This document shows positions 46,615-56,418 of a stretch of 64,000 nucleotides of DNA, in pieces (the first letter of the stretch is position 1; each line of letters starts with the position of its first letter). The DNA is from Tritonibacter horizontis. Its GTDB lineage: Bacteria > Pseudomonadota > Alphaproteobacteria > Rhodobacterales > Rhodobacteraceae. The notes under the pieces were generated by a model. That model saw nothing but the letters and a program-made list of their open reading frames with translations, was not told the DNA's origin and did not search any database. The position numbers and the translations under genes are program-made. The DNA lies in contig NZ_LPUY01000041.1 of NCBI RefSeq assembly GCF_001518015.1, positions 1 through 64,000 on the forward strand. The letters are read 5' to 3'.

Positions 46615-49171
46615 CGAGGATGCGGCTGACCATCTCGTTGGTGTCCCGGCTCAGACCAGCGGTGGCCTTGATCCGCGACAATTCCGACCGGATCAGATCT
46701 TGCCGTGCATCGTCATAGCGTTTCCAGGTCTGAAAGGAGGTGCACATGCGGGCCGTGGTCTGCGGGTTCAGCGCATCCAGGGCGATCAACTGGTCGGCCA
46801 GCAGCCGGTAGCCGCTGCCGTCCGCCTGGTGAAAGCCCGCGTGGTTCATCGACAGGGCGCCCAGGACAGCGCGGAACCGGTTGGGGTTGGTCATGGTGAA
46901 CAGCGGATGCCCGGTCAGCTCTTGCGCCACCGCAGGCGCGCGGTCGGGACGTGCGGTGGCGACCTTCAGCGCGAACCATTTGTCCATCACCAGACGGTCG
47001 TGCTGCCACTGCTCGAAGAAGGCGCGGCTTTGCGTCTCGCCTTTTTCGGCCGTCAGCAGACAGGCCAACGCGGTGCTTTGCACGGTCATGTTGTCGGCCT
47101 GTTCGAATTGCTGGGCTGCGGCCTCGCCACCGTCGATACGCGTCAGAAGGCTGAGAATGCGACTGTTGAGCGCCCTGAGGCCGGTGCTTTTGGCATCGGG
47201 TTGATAGGGGCCATCCACCAGAGTGGCAGCAAAGAGCCGGGGCAGGCTGTCCGACAGGGTTTGTGCAAGGGTCTGGGCAAAGGTCTCGGCGGCATCGTGG
47301 ATCGCCTCCGGGTCCGGGGATACGCCCTGATCTGCCAGCGCCTGGGCGATCTCGCTCTCGCTTGGCGGTGCCAGAACCAACGCGCGAAAGGCGGGGTCGA
47401 GGGTGTCGTCGCGCACCAGCAGGCTCAGCGCATCGAGGTAGTCGCGATCCGGGCTGGCGCCGTCCCTGACCATGGCGATCCGGGCCGACTTGGCCAATTC
47501 GCGCCCGGCGTCCCATCGGTTGAACGGATCGGTGTCATGGGCCAGCAGGAACGCGCGTTCCTGTGTCGAGGTGTCCCGTTGCAGGATCACGGGCGCGGAG
47601 AAATCGCGCAGGATCGAGGGGATCGGTTTACCGCTCAGCCCCTCGAAGACAAAGCTCTGTTCGGCTTGGGTCATTTCCAGCACCGTGGTGGGCACGACTT
47701 CTGTGCCATCGGGCGACAGCAAGCCAACGGCAATGGGAATGAGTTTTGGGTCCTTGTCCGGCTGGCCCGGGGTGGGCGGTGTGGTCTGACGGAAGGTCAG
47801 CGTATAGGTGCCGTTTTCGAATTGCTCCTCGACCTTGAGGCGCGGGGTGCCTGCCTGACTGTACCAATTTTTGAACTGGGTCAGATCGCGCCCGGTGGAG
47901 TCCTCAAAGACCGTCAGCCAATCCTCGATGGTGCAGGCCTGGCCGTCGTGGCGATCAAAGTAGAGATCAAGCGCCTTGTAGTAGGCCGCGTCCCCGACCA
48001 GCCGTTTCAGCATGCCGATCACCTCGGCGCCTTTTTCATAGACGGTGGCGGTGTAGAAGTTGTTGATCTCCTGGAACGCCTCGGGGCGGACCGGATGAGC
48101 GAGGGGGCCGTTGTCCTCGGGGAACTGACGGGCGCGCAAATCAATCGCGTCCTCGATCCGTTTCACCGGGGCAGAGCGCATGTCGGCGGTAAACTGGGCG
48201 TCACGATAGACGGTCAGACCCTCTTTCAGGCAGAGCTGGAACCAGTCGCGACAGGTGATCCGGTTGCCGGTCCAGTTGTGAAAATACTCATGGGCGATAA
48301 TCGCCTCAATTCTCTCAAAATTGGAATCGGTTGAGGTTTCGGGGCTTGCGAGGACGCAGGAAGAGTTGAAAATGTTCAAGCCCTTGTTCTCCATCGCGCC
48401 CATGTTGAAGTCATCGACGGCGACGATATTGAACACATCCAGGTCATATTCTCGGCCATAGACCTGTTCGTCCCAGCGCATTGATTTCTTGAGCGCCTCC
48501 ATGCCGAAATCGCATTTGCCCTCATCGCCCGGGCGCACCCAGATGTTGAGCAGGACATCCTTGCCGGATTGGGTTGTCATCCGGTCGGAGTGGTTCACCA
48601 GGTCGCCCGCTACGAGGGCGAAGAGGTACGCCGGTTTCGGCCAGGGATCGTGCCATTCGGCAAAGCCCGCGCCCGCATCAACCGGGTTGCCGTTGGACAG
48701 CAGGACCTTTTCGTCGCCCTCGATGCGGACGCTGAAAACACTCATGACATCCGGGCGGTCGGGATAATAGGTGATCTTGCGAAAGCCCTCGGCCTCGCAT
48801 TGGGTGCAATACATGCCGTTGGACATATAAAGCCCCTCGAGCGCGGTATTGGCCCGCGGGTTGATTTCGACCTCGGATTCCCAGACGAAACGCTGGTCCG
48901 GCACCGCACAGGTCAGGCCAGTGTCGGTGACCTCGGGCGTGACAGGGGCACCGTCGATCCGGGCCGAGATCAGCGAGAGCTGTTCGCCGTGCAGGAAGAA
49001 CCGGCGGTCCGCGGCGTCGGGTTTGGGCACAAATGTGATCCTGGACAGAACCCGCGTCGCCTCCGGTGCGAGCCGGAAGGTCAGCTCTACCTGCGCCACG
49101 TCAAAACCAAACGGCGTGTAGTCCTTGAGGTAAAATGTCTCGGGCTGAGAAGCGGGGGCGGCGTCCTTCAT
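46607..49171 (-). CDS. pepN: aminopeptidase N (M1 family)
   Basis: Encodes 854 aa. The M1 exopeptidase motif GAMEN, the zinc motif HEYFHNW with the downstream Glu (LCLKEGLTVYRD), and the long C-terminal helical domain are present. It removes a wide range of N-terminal residues. The segment YCTQCEAEGFRKITYYPDRPDVMSVF matches E. coli-type PepN. ATG 49171 follows AAGGATG and gives the usual start; the open frame extends far upstream without coding character. The end overlaps the next gene by 8 nt. Confidence 0.95.
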   Translation of the reverse strand: MKDAAPASQPETFYLKDYTPFGFDVAQVELTFRLAPEATRVLSRITFVPKPDAADRRFFLHGEQLSLISARIDGAPVTPEVTDTGLTCAVPDQRFVWESEVEINPRANTALEGLYMSNGMYCTQCEAEGFRKITYYPDRPDVMSVFSVRIEGDEKVLLSNGNPVDAGAGFAEWHDPWPKPAYLFALVAGDLVNHSDRMTTQSGKDVLLNIWVRPGDEGKCDFGMEALKKSMRWDEQVYGREYDLDVFNIVAVDDFNMGAMENKGLNIFNSSCVLASPETSTDSNFERIEAIIAHEYFHNWTGNRITCRDWFQLCLKEGLTVYRDAQFTADMRSAPVKRIEDAIDLRARQFPEDNGPLAHPVRPEAFQEINNFYTATVYEKGAEVIGMLKRLVGDAAYYKALDLYFDRHDGQACTIEDWLTVFEDSTGRDLTQFKNWYSQAGTPRLKVEEQFENGTYTLTFRQTTPPTPGQPDKDPKLIPIAVGLLSPDGTEVVPTTVLEMTQAEQSFVFEGLSGKPIPSILRDFSAPVILQRDTSTQERAFLLAHDTDPFNRWDAGRELAKSARIAMVRDGASPDRDYLDALSLLVRDDTLDPAFRALVLAPPSESEIAQALADQGVSPDPEAIHDAAETFAQTLAQTLSDSLPRLFAATLVDGPYQPDAKSTGLRALNSRILSLLTRIDGGEAAAQQFEQADNMTVQSTALACLLTAEKGETQSRAFFEQWQHDRLVMDKWFALKVATARPDRAPAVAQELTGHPLFTMTNPNRFRAVLGALSMNHAGFHQADGSGYRLLADQLIALDALNPQTTARMCTSFQTWKRYDDARQDLIRSELSRIKATAGLSRDTNEMVSRILDA

Positions 49172-49294
49172 AAGAGCATCCTTCGAGATTTCTTGGAACC
49201 TGCGCCGGGGCGCGTGCGTATACCTCATAGACGTATGCAACCGGGAGCAGTGGGGCAAGCGCCCTTCGTTCCCCTGTTTCGAAAGGAGCGGACC

Positions 49295-49507
49295 ATGTCC
49301 GAGGCTGATACACCGATGACCACCCGGAGAGAGGTGCGTCAACGCAAACGTGGATTGTACTGGGCCGTGGCCATCCTGGGGCTGGCGGTGCTGGGACTGG
49401 CGCTGTTTGGGTTCGCGGATGAGTTGATTGATGAGGACAGGCCCGCAGTCAGTCTTGAAGCGCCCTTGGCCGATGGCATCGAGGGCGGCGTGGGGGCTGG
49501 CGACTGA
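49295..49507 (+). CDS. small single-span membrane protein (70 aa)
   Basis: Encodes 70 aa. A basic N-terminus (TTRREVRQRKRG) precedes one membrane segment (LYWAVAILGLAVLGLALFGFA), then an acidic periplasmic tail. This arrangement predicts N-in topology. The ATG is preceded by GAAAGGAG, a strong ribosome-binding site. It is divergent from pepN and followed by another 70-aa membrane protein gene. No family is recognised. Confidence 0.75.
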   Translation: MSEADTPMTTRREVRQRKRGLYWAVAILGLAVLGLALFGFADELIDEDRPAVSLEAPLADGIEGGVGAGD

Positions 49508-49595
49508 TTGCGTCTTTCGGGCGCCCTTGGTCTGCATAAACGGATGATCGCGCCGTTGCCCGGTGCGGGGCTGCGGCACAAACAGGAGAAATGAC

Positions 49596-49808
49596 ATGAA
49601 GTTTTTGGATGTCCCGGTCGATGTTGAGCAACTGGTCCAGCACGCCTCCCGGCCGCAATTTGTCTGGGCGGCGGGCGCGGGCCTCGCTTTGTTCCTGCTG
49701 TCCCTGATACTGTTGATTGGCGGCAGGGGCGGGGATGCGGCGACAACCGTCGCGCTGCCCCCCAGCGCAGCAGACGTGCAGGCCGCGATCGCGCGTATGT
49801 CCAACTGA
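49596..49808 (+). CDS. small single-span membrane protein (70 aa)
   Basis: Encodes 70 aa: a soluble N-terminus (MKFLDVPVDVEQLVQHASRP), one membrane segment (FVWAAGAGLALFLLSLILLIGG) and a polar C-terminus. ACAGGAG precedes the ATG. It lies 88 nt after the preceding 70-aa gene in the same direction, so the two may be cotranscribed, but the sequences are not obviously related. Function unknown. Confidence 0.75.
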   Translation: MKFLDVPVDVEQLVQHASRPQFVWAAGAGLALFLLSLILLIGGRGGDAATTVALPPSAADVQAAIARMSN

Positions 49809-49987
49809 ATGTGGTGGGACAAGGCCGCCCATGATCTGCGCCTGAAGCCAGAAGATCACAGCGATTGACTTGAAAAATTTGAAGCGCCTCTGTTCAAATT
49901 GGTAAAGTCATTTGACCAGTCTTGTTGCCGATAGGAAACTTTTGTTGTATCCACTCCGCAAAGCCCACGTTGTTCTGGAGGTGCACA

Positions 49988-52111
49988 ATGCGCGAGATTG
50001 AGGGGATGCAGGTCGCATCCGAACTGGCCGATTTCATTGAAACCAAAGCCTTGCCGGGGACGGGTGTCAACGCGGATCGTTTTTGGGCCGGTCTTGCCGG
50101 GCTGGTGAATGGCATGGGCGATGAAAATCGCGCCCTTTTGCGCAAACGAGAAACGATCCAGGCACAGATCGACGCCTGGCATCAGGAACGGCGCGGGCAG
50201 CCCCATGATGCGGCGGCCTATAAGGCGTTCCTGCAGGAGATCGGCTATCTGGTGCCTGAAAATGGCGACTTTCAGATCGAAACGGCGGGCGTCGACCCTG
50301 AGATCGCAAACCTGCCCGGACCGCAGCTGGTGGTGCCGATCACCAACGCCCGCTTTGCACTGAACGCCGCCAATGCCCGCTGGGGCAGCCTGTATGATGC
50401 GCTTTATGGCACCGACGCGATGGGCGACCTGCCGAGCGGCAAAGGCTATGACGCGGCGCGCGGCGCGCGGGTGATTTCCTGGGGCCGAGCGTTCCTCGAC
50501 GAGGTCTTCCCACTGGCAACCGGATCCTGGAGCGGGGTCGAATCGCTCGCGGTTGAGGCCGGAAATCTGCGCCCGACGCTGGCAAAGGTTGACCAATTTG
50601 CAGGCTATGTCGGTGATGCGGCGGCCCCCACACGGGTGATTTTGAAGAACAACGGCCTGCATGTGGTTCTGGAAATCGACCGCGCGGGCGCCATCGGCAG
50701 CACCGATACAGCGGGCATCAATGACATCACGCTGGAGTCGGCGCTGTCCACCATCATGGATTGCGAAGACTCGGTTGCCTGTGTCGATGCCGCGGACAAA
50801 GTCACAGCCTATTCAAACTGGCTGGGCCTGATGAAGCGTGACCTGGCCGAGGAGGTCACCAAGGGCGGCAAGAGCTTTACCCGCGTGCTGAACGGCGACG
50901 TCGATTTCACCACGCCCGCAGGCGAGGCCGCATCGCTCAAGGGGCGCTCGCTTCTGTTGATCCGCAATGTGGGCCATCTGATGACCAACCCGGCCGTTCT
51001 GGACAGCGCCGGGCGCGAGGCGGGCGAAGGGCTGCTGGATGCGATGATCACCGTGCTGATCGCGATGCATGATCTGCAATCCGAGGGCGGCAATTCGCTG
51101 CATGGATCGGTCTATGTGGTGAAGCCGAAGATGCACGGCCCTGATGAGGTCGCCTTTGCGGTGAAGATCTTCGATCATGTCGAGGATGCGCTGGGCCTGC
51201 CGCGCAATACGGTCAAGATTGGTATCATGGATGAGGAACGCCGCACCTCGGTGAACCTCAAGGAATGCATCCGCGCCGCGAAATCGCGCGTCGCTTTCAT
51301 CAACACTGGGTTCCTTGATCGCACCGGTGACGAAATCCACACCGCGATGGAGGCCGGCCCGATGCTGCGCAAGGGGGAGATGAAGGGCACGCCCTGGATC
51401 GCCTCCTACGAGGATCGCAATGTCGATATCGGTCTGGCCTGTGGTCTTAAGGGGCGCGCCCAGATCGGCAAGGGCATGTGGGCAATGCCGGACCGCATGG
51501 GCGAGATGCTGGAGACCAAGATCGGCCATCCGAAATCCGGCGCCACCTGCGCCTGGGTGCCATCGCCAACGGCGGCGACCCTGCATGCCACGCATTACCA
51601 CAAGGTGGATGTGTTGGCGCGTCAGGATGCGCTGAAGGCCGGCGGCCCGCGCGGCACGCTGGACGATCTGCTGACCATCCCGGTGATGGACGGGCAGAAC
51701 CTGTCGGACGAGGACATTGCCCGCGAGATCGAAAACAACGCCCAAGGCATTCTTGGGTATGTGGTGCGCTGGGTCGACCAGGGTGTGGGCTGCTCCAAGG
51801 TGCCGGACATCAATGATGTGGGCCTGATGGAAGACCGCGCGACCTGCCGGATTTCGTCTCAGGCGCTGGCCAACTGGCTGCACCACGAGGTGGTGTCCGA
51901 GGCGCAGGTGATGGCCGCGATGAAAAAAATGGCGCAGGTTGTCGACGGCCAGAATGCCGCTGACCCGTCTTATCGCGCTATGGCTCCGGAGTTTGACGGA
52001 ATTGCGTTTCAGGCCGCCTGTGATCTGGTGTTCAAGGGGCGCGTCCAACCTTCCGGCTATACCGAGCCGGTGTTGCATGCCCGTCGTCTCGAGTTGAAGG
52101 CACAAGGCTAA
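49988..52111 (+). CDS. glcB: malate synthase G
   Basis: Encodes 707 aa, close to the 723 aa of E. coli GlcB. It condenses glyoxylate with acetyl-CoA to malate. Motifs include [56 protein letters not shown] (metal region), [20 protein letters not shown] and [18 protein letters not shown] 49988 follows CTGGAGGTGCACA. A GlcG/HbpS-like gene lies directly downstream. No isocitrate lyase gene is visible in the window. Confidence 0.96.
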   Translation: MREIEGMQVASELADFIETKALPGTGVNADRFWAGLAGLVNGMGDENRALLRKRETIQAQIDAWHQERRGQPHDAAAYKAFLQEIGYLVPENGDFQIETAGVDPEIANLPGPQLVVPITNARFALNAANARWGSLYDALYGTDAMGDLPSGKGYDAARGARVISWGRAFLDEVFPLATGSWSGVESLAVEAGNLRPTLAKVDQFAGYVGDAAAPTRVILKNNGLHVVLEIDRAGAIGSTDTAGINDITLESALSTIMDCEDSVACVDAADKVTAYSNWLGLMKRDLAEEVTKGGKSFTRVLNGDVDFTTPAGEAASLKGRSLLLIRNVGHLMTNPAVLDSAGREAGEGLLDAMITVLIAMHDLQSEGGNSLHGSVYVVKPKMHGPDEVAFAVKIFDHVEDALGLPRNTVKIGIMDEERRTSVNLKECIRAAKSRVAFINTGFLDRTGDEIHTAMEAGPMLRKGEMKGTPWIASYEDRNVDIGLACGLKGRAQIGKGMWAMPDRMGEMLETKIGHPKSGATCAWVPSPTAATLHATHYHKVDVLARQDALKAGGPRGTLDDLLTIPVMDGQNLSDEDIAREIENNAQGILGYVVRWVDQGVGCSKVPDINDVGLMEDRATCRISSQALANWLHHEVVSEAQVMAAMKKMAQVVDGQNAADPSYRAMAPEFDGIAFQAACDLVFKGRVQPSGYTEPVLHARRLELKAQG

Positions 52112-52172
52112 GTCGAAGTGGGGCCGGGGGAGACCTCGGCCCGTTTGAAATGAAAACTAAAGAGTGGACCCT

Positions 52173-52598
52173 ATGACACTGACCCTCGATCACGCCCGTA
52201 CCATCATCGAAATTGCCCGTGCCAAGGGCCGGGAAATGAGCCTCAAACCGTTGTCTGTCGTGGTGCTCGATGCGGGCGGGCATGTGCTGGCCTTCGAGCG
52301 CGAGGATGGCGCCTCGCCCGGGCGGTTCGCAATTGCACAGGGCAAGGCGTACGGCGCCGTGATGCTGGGCATGGCTGGAACCGCGCAGATGGAACGGGCC
52401 GAGCAGCAGGCCTATTTCATGGCAGCGGTGAACGGGGCCTTTGGCGGCCAAGTTGTTCCGGTCCCGGGCGGCGTTCTGGTGCGTGACGGCAGCGGTGCCG
52501 TGGTCGGCGCGGTCGGCGTCACCGGAGACACCTCGGAGAAAGACGCCATGGCGGCGCAGGCAGGGATTTCCGCTGCCGGGCTGACGGCAGAGATCTGA
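52173..52598 (+). CDS. GlcG/HbpS family heme-binding-like protein
   Basis: Encodes 141 aa. The family pattern is clear: VVVLDAGGHVLAFEREDGASPGRFAIAQGKAYGAVMLG, followed by VPVPGGVLVRDGSGAVVGAVGVTGDTSEKDAMAA. Members include E. coli GlcG, encoded beside glcB, and heme-degrading HbpS of Streptomyces. It follows the malate synthase gene by 61 nt, so a link to glycolate/glyoxylate use is plausible. ATG 52173 is preferred to GTG 52164. Confidence 0.88.
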   Translation: MTLTLDHARTIIEIARAKGREMSLKPLSVVVLDAGGHVLAFEREDGASPGRFAIAQGKAYGAVMLGMAGTAQMERAEQQAYFMAAVNGAFGGQVVPVPGGVLVRDGSGAVVGAVGVTGDTSEKDAMAAQAGISAAGLTAEI

Positions 52599-52826
52599 CG
52601 GTCGATTTGATCTGTGGTCCAGTGTCGACGGTGCCATGACGGGCACAGTCGACATTGGGCCCGCGGCCGATCCTGCCTGAAAAAACAGCAGATTATTCGG
52701 AACTTTGGTTGTGCGCAGGCGAACAGGTGCTTGCGCCAATGCTGGGAATTGCGCGCAATTTTGCCATCAACATAATGTGTGGTGAGATCCAATTTTCGTT
52801 TTCACCCTGTTGTGGAGTCCTCTCTC

Positions 52827-53603
52827 GTGCGCCCCAAAGTCGGCATTATCGGCAATTCCTACCTGATCAACGATCAATATCCGACCCATGCGGGCGGGAC
52901 GATGAATTCCGAAGCGGTGGCGCATGTCTGCGGCTGTCTGCCGCTGCTCATCCCGACCGACCCGCGGTTTTTCTCGGTCGAGGAACTGCTGGAATGCTTT
53001 GATGGGTTCTTGCTGACCGGGGGACGTCCGAACGTACATCCCGAAGAATACGGCGAAGACCCAACTGCGGCGCATGGCGATTTTGATCGTGCCCGCGATG
53101 CCATAACCTTGCCTCTGGTGCGGGCCTGTGTCGAACGCGGCCAACCGTTTCTGGGGATCTGCCGCGGCTTTCAGGAAGTCAACGTGGCCATGGGCGGCAC
53201 GCTCTACCCGGAAATCCGCGACCTGCCCGGACGGATGAACCACCGGATGCCACCCGATGGCTCCATCGAGGAAAAATTTGCCCTGCGCCACCCCGTGACG
53301 CTGACCGAAGGCGGGGTCTTTCACCGGCTTCTGGGGGCAACCGAAGTGATGACCAACACGTTGCATGGTCAGGGGATCAAGACCCCCGGCGCGCGGATCG
53401 AAATCGAAGGATACGCCCCGGATGGAACGCCAGAGGCGATCCATGTGAAGGACGCCCCCGGCTTTACCCTCGCGGTTCAGTGGCACCCTGAGTATCGCGC
53501 CGGCGAAGACCCGGTGTCGCGACCGCTGTTTGAGGCCTTTGGCGCCGCCGCGCGGGCCTGGTGCAGCGGTGTGCGACCGGCGGCGCTGCAACGGTCCGCC
53601 TGA
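52827..53603 (+). CDS. class I glutamine amidotransferase-like gamma-glutamyl hydrolase (PuuD-like)
   Basis: Encodes 258 aa from GTG 52827 (GGAG 9 nt upstream). The nucleophile Cys lies in FLGICRGFQEVNV, the catalytic His/Glu in VQWHPEY, and FDGFLLTGGRPNVHP is typical of the C26 family. Relatives such as PuuD hydrolyse gamma-glutamyl-GABA in putrescine degradation. No other polyamine genes are seen nearby, so the substrate is not established. A longer frame to 52779 lacks support. Confidence 0.85.
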   Translation: MRPKVGIIGNSYLINDQYPTHAGGTMNSEAVAHVCGCLPLLIPTDPRFFSVEELLECFDGFLLTGGRPNVHPEEYGEDPTAAHGDFDRARDAITLPLVRACVERGQPFLGICRGFQEVNVAMGGTLYPEIRDLPGRMNHRMPPDGSIEEKFALRHPVTLTEGGVFHRLLGATEVMTNTLHGQGIKTPGARIEIEGYAPDGTPEAIHVKDAPGFTLAVQWHPEYRAGEDPVSRPLFEAFGAAARAWCSGVRPAALQRSA

Positions 53604-53643
53604 GTTCGGCGGCTGAGCTCAGGACCCGAAAAACTGACTCAAG

Positions 53644-53662
53644 GGCGGCCTGAAAGGCCGCC
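53644..53662 (+). terminator. hairpin between puuD-like and SDR genes
   Basis: A perfect 8-bp stem (GGCGGCCT 53644-53651 / AGGCCGCC 53655-53662) with a 3-nt loop separates the convergent genes. No T-run follows. Confidence 0.5.
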
Positions 53663-53677
53663 GCAAGCGCCGGGCGA

Positions 53678-54430
53678 TCAGGTCTGACCGCCCGCAATCT
53701 CAATCGTCTGACCGCTGACAGATTGCGATTCTGGCCCACATAGCCAAAGCGCCGCCGCCGCGATCTCCTCTGGGGCGATGAGCCGTTTGTGGCGGTTCGA
53801 TTTGACCATCATCTGCAGCGCCGCGTCCTGATCAATACCGGCCCGATCCGCGATAGAGACCGTGTTGCGCGCCACAATGGGCGTATCCACATAGCCGGGA
53901 CAAATGGCGTTAAAGGTAATGGGCGTGCCGAGATAGTCCTCGCTCAGCGACCGCGTCAGACCGATCAGCCCGTGTTTGCTGGCAGTGTAACATGGCGCGC
54001 CCTTCAGGCCCCGCACCCCGGCGATAGAGGAAATGGTCAGCACCCGTCCCCAGTCGGTCTGATGCATGGACTTCAGACATTCCCGAATGGTCAGAAACGC
54101 CCCGTCGAGGTTGGTGGCCATCATGTTGCGCCAGAACTCCAGGCTCATCTTGTGCAGCGATTGACCTTCGGCGACGCCTGCATTTGCCACACAGATCTGA
54201 ACCGGACCCCGCACCTCCACCGCACGCGCGACGGTGGTGCGCACCGCCTCTTCGTCGCGGACATCCATCGCCATCGGATGCAGGCCGGATGTTGCGACCT
54301 GCTCCAGAACCTCCTGTCGGCGGCCGGTGATTGTGACCTCTGCACCCGCAGCCGCGAGGGCTTGGGCGATCGCCAACCCGATGCCGGTTCCGCCGCCGGT
54401 GACAAAGGCGTGTTTTCCTGAAATACTCAT
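53678..54430 (-). CDS. short-chain dehydrogenase/reductase (SDR)
   Basis: Encodes 250 aa of the classical SDR family. The cofactor motif TGGGTGIG is at about residues 11-18, NAG near residue 83, the catalytic Ser in ISSIAGV, and YTASK with the catalytic Tyr and Lys near residues 148-152. GYVDTPIV follows. The overall pattern resembles 3-hydroxybutyrate dehydrogenases, but the substrate cannot be fixed from sequence. It is divergent from pntA. Confidence 0.9.
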   Translation of the reverse strand: MSISGKHAFVTGGGTGIGLAIAQALAAAGAEVTITGRRQEVLEQVATSGLHPMAMDVRDEEAVRTTVARAVEVRGPVQICVANAGVAEGQSLHKMSLEFWRNMMATNLDGAFLTIRECLKSMHQTDWGRVLTISSIAGVRGLKGAPCYTASKHGLIGLTRSLSEDYLGTPITFNAICPGYVDTPIVARNTVSIADRAGIDQDAALQMMVKSNRHKRLIAPEEIAAAALWLCGPESQSVSGQTIEIAGGQT

Positions 54431-54479
54431 GCTGTGGTCCTCCTCTGCAGGAGCCTAGCCGCACGGTATCGCGAGGCAA

Positions 54480-54518
54480 GCGCGCCGTGTCGTCACACCG
54501 CCGACACGGCGCGCTGTT
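54480..54518 (+). repeat. 12-bp perfect inverted repeat with T-run
   Basis: GCGCGCCGTGTC (54480-54491) pairs with GACACGGCGCGC (54503-54514) around 11 nt and is followed by TGTTTTG. It looks like a terminator on the plus strand, yet no plus-strand gene ends nearby, so it may be an operator or stop antisense transcription. Confidence 0.55.
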
Positions 54519-54583
54519 TTGTTTGGTCGCCGCGGGCAGGCGGCCCCTGAATCAGGCCAAAAACATGCCGGAAACAGAGGTTG

Positions 54584-54603
54584 TTTTGCCGCATTTGGCA
54601 AAA
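54584..54603 (+). repeat. TTTTGCC/GGCAAAA inverted repeat upstream of pntA
   Basis: A perfect 7-bp inverted repeat (54584-54590 / 54597-54603) with GCATTT loop and flanking A and T tracts. It could be a bidirectional terminator or a regulator-binding palindrome. Confidence 0.5.
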
Positions 54604-54739
54604 AAACGCGATATTTGCTTTTCATTGTCGGGAACTTCTGTTGCTTTGAGCGCGCGTGGCGTGAGGCCGGAGAAGATCGCTCCCGGGGGACCGGGATGTG
54701 CAAGACCACCCGGCTTTTTGCCGCGACGCAGCAAATGGC

Positions 54740-54768
54740 TTGCGTAACAATCTTGCGCGCTCTATTCA
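54740..54768 (+). promoter_or_regulatory. candidate sigma-70 promoter of pntAB
   Basis: TTGCGT (54740-54745), a 17-bp spacer and TATTCA (54763-54768). Transcription from about 54775 would leave a leader of about 54 nt before the pntA GTG start. Confidence 0.5.
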
Positions 54769-54828
54769 GGGTATTTGCGAAACGTGCGCGTCCGACCATT
54801 GGGGTGGATGCAGACAGGGGGAAGACTG

Positions 54829-56403
54829 GTGAAAATAGGCACACCGAAAGAAATAGCCGAAGGCGAAGCCCGCGTTGCAATGACGCCGGCCTCTGCCCGG
54901 GATCTGCAAAAGTTGGGATTTACCTGCTGTATCGAAAGCGGTGCAGGAGACAAGGCCGGGTTCTCTGACGCGGCCTATGAGGAGGCTGGCGTCGAGATCG
55001 TCAAGACAGCCGCCGCATTGTGGAAATCGGCAGATATCATCGCCAAGGTGCGCCAGCCAAGTGAGACCGAACTGAAGCGGCTGACCAAGGCCAAGACCCT
55101 GATTTCCTTCTTCAACCCCGGTGGCAACGAAGAAGGTCTGGAGCTGGCCAAATCCAAAGGCGCCACCGTGATCGCCATGGAAATGGTACCCCGGATCTCG
55201 CGCGCGCAGAAGATGGACGCGCTGTCGTCGATGGCCAATATCGCCGGTTACCGCGCTGTCATGGAAGCGGGCAATAATTTCGACCGTTTCTTCACCGGTC
55301 AGATCACCGCCGCCGGCAAGGTCCCGCCAGCCAAGGTGCTGGTGGTAGGGGCAGGGGTTGCCGGTCTGGCGGCCATTGGCACCTCGACCAGCCTTGGCGC
55401 CGTCACCTATGCCTTTGACGTGCGCCCCGAAGTGGCAGAGCAGGTCGAGAGCATGGGCGCCGAATTCGTCTATCTCGATTTCGAGGAAGAACTGCAGGAC
55501 GGGGCCGCCTCCGGGGGTTACGCTGCTGTGTCCAGCCCGGAATTCCGCGAAGCACAGCTGGCCAAATTCCGCGAGCTGGCACCCGAAATGGACATCGTCA
55601 TCACCACGGCGCTGATTCCCAACCGCGAGGCGCCCAAGCTCTGGCTTGCCGATATGGTCGCCTCGATGAAGCGTGGGTCGGTCATCGTCGATCTCGCGGC
55701 TGAACGCGGCGGTAACGTCGAAGGAACCGTAAAGGACGAGAAGATCGTCACCGAAAATGGCGTGACCATCGTCGGTTACACGGATTTCCCGTCCCGGATG
55801 GCGGCGCAGTCCTCCACGCTTTATGCGACCAATATCCGCCACATGATGACGGATCTGACGCCGGAAAAAGACGGTCAGGTCGTGCACAATATGGACGACG
55901 ACGTGATCCGTGGTTCGACCGTGACCCATGCCGGAGAAATCACCTTCCCGCCGCCGCCGCCCAAGATCCAGGCCATCGCGGCCCAGAAAAAAGCCGAGGC
56001 CCCAAAAGAGCTGACGGCAGAGGAAAAACGCGCCGCCGAAGTCGCGGCCTTCAAGCAGCAGACCAAGAACCAGGTCACGCTGCTGGTCGTCGGCGCGGCA
56101 CTCCTGCTGGCGGTTGGTCTGGTGGCCCCTGCCAGCTTCATGCAGCATTTCATCGTCTTTGTGCTCGCGGTTTTTGTCGGTTTCCAGGTGATCTGGAATG
56201 TCAGCCACTCGCTGCACACCCCCTTGATGGCGGTGACCAATGCGATCTCCTCGATCATCATTCTCGGCGCGCTGATGCAGATCGGCTCTGGCTCCTGGCT
56301 GGTGATCCTATTGGCGTCCCTGTCGGTCTTTATGGCCGGGATCAACATTTTTGGCGGCTTCCTGGTGACACGGCGCATGCTCGCCATGTTCCAGAAATCG
56401 TAA
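54829..56403 (+). CDS. pntA: NAD(P) transhydrogenase subunit alpha PntA
   Basis: Encodes 524 aa from GTG 54829 (E. coli PntA has 510), with GGGGGAAG just upstream and the usual N-terminus [19 protein letters not shown]. Domain I binds NAD(H), with the Rossmann loop [15 protein letters not shown] near residue 171. About 370 residues in, a Lys/Ala/Glu-rich linker leads to four membrane segments. With PntB it couples proton import to NADPH formation. In-frame ATGs at 54775 and 54808 are possible but less well placed. Confidence 0.95.
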   Translation: MKIGTPKEIAEGEARVAMTPASARDLQKLGFTCCIESGAGDKAGFSDAAYEEAGVEIVKTAAALWKSADIIAKVRQPSETELKRLTKAKTLISFFNPGGNEEGLELAKSKGATVIAMEMVPRISRAQKMDALSSMANIAGYRAVMEAGNNFDRFFTGQITAAGKVPPAKVLVVGAGVAGLAAIGTSTSLGAVTYAFDVRPEVAEQVESMGAEFVYLDFEEELQDGAASGGYAAVSSPEFREAQLAKFRELAPEMDIVITTALIPNREAPKLWLADMVASMKRGSVIVDLAAERGGNVEGTVKDEKIVTENGVTIVGYTDFPSRMAAQSSTLYATNIRHMMTDLTPEKDGQVVHNMDDDVIRGSTVTHAGEITFPPPPPKIQAIAAQKKAEAPKELTAEEKRAAEVAAFKQQTKNQVTLLVVGAALLLAVGLVAPASFMQHFIVFVLAVFVGFQVIWNVSHSLHTPLMAVTNAISSIIILGALMQIGSGSWLVILLASLSVFMAGINIFGGFLVTRRMLAMFQKS

Positions 56404-56418
56404 GGCGGGAGAGAGATT

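Larger units (their letters stand above)
54431..54828. other. 398-bp divergent region SDR/pntA rich in inverted repeats
   Basis: No gene is seen. A 12-bp inverted repeat (54480-54491 / 54503-54514) and a 7-bp one (54584-54590 / 54597-54603) are described separately. A sigma-70-like promoter lies at 54740-54768. Confidence 0.6.
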
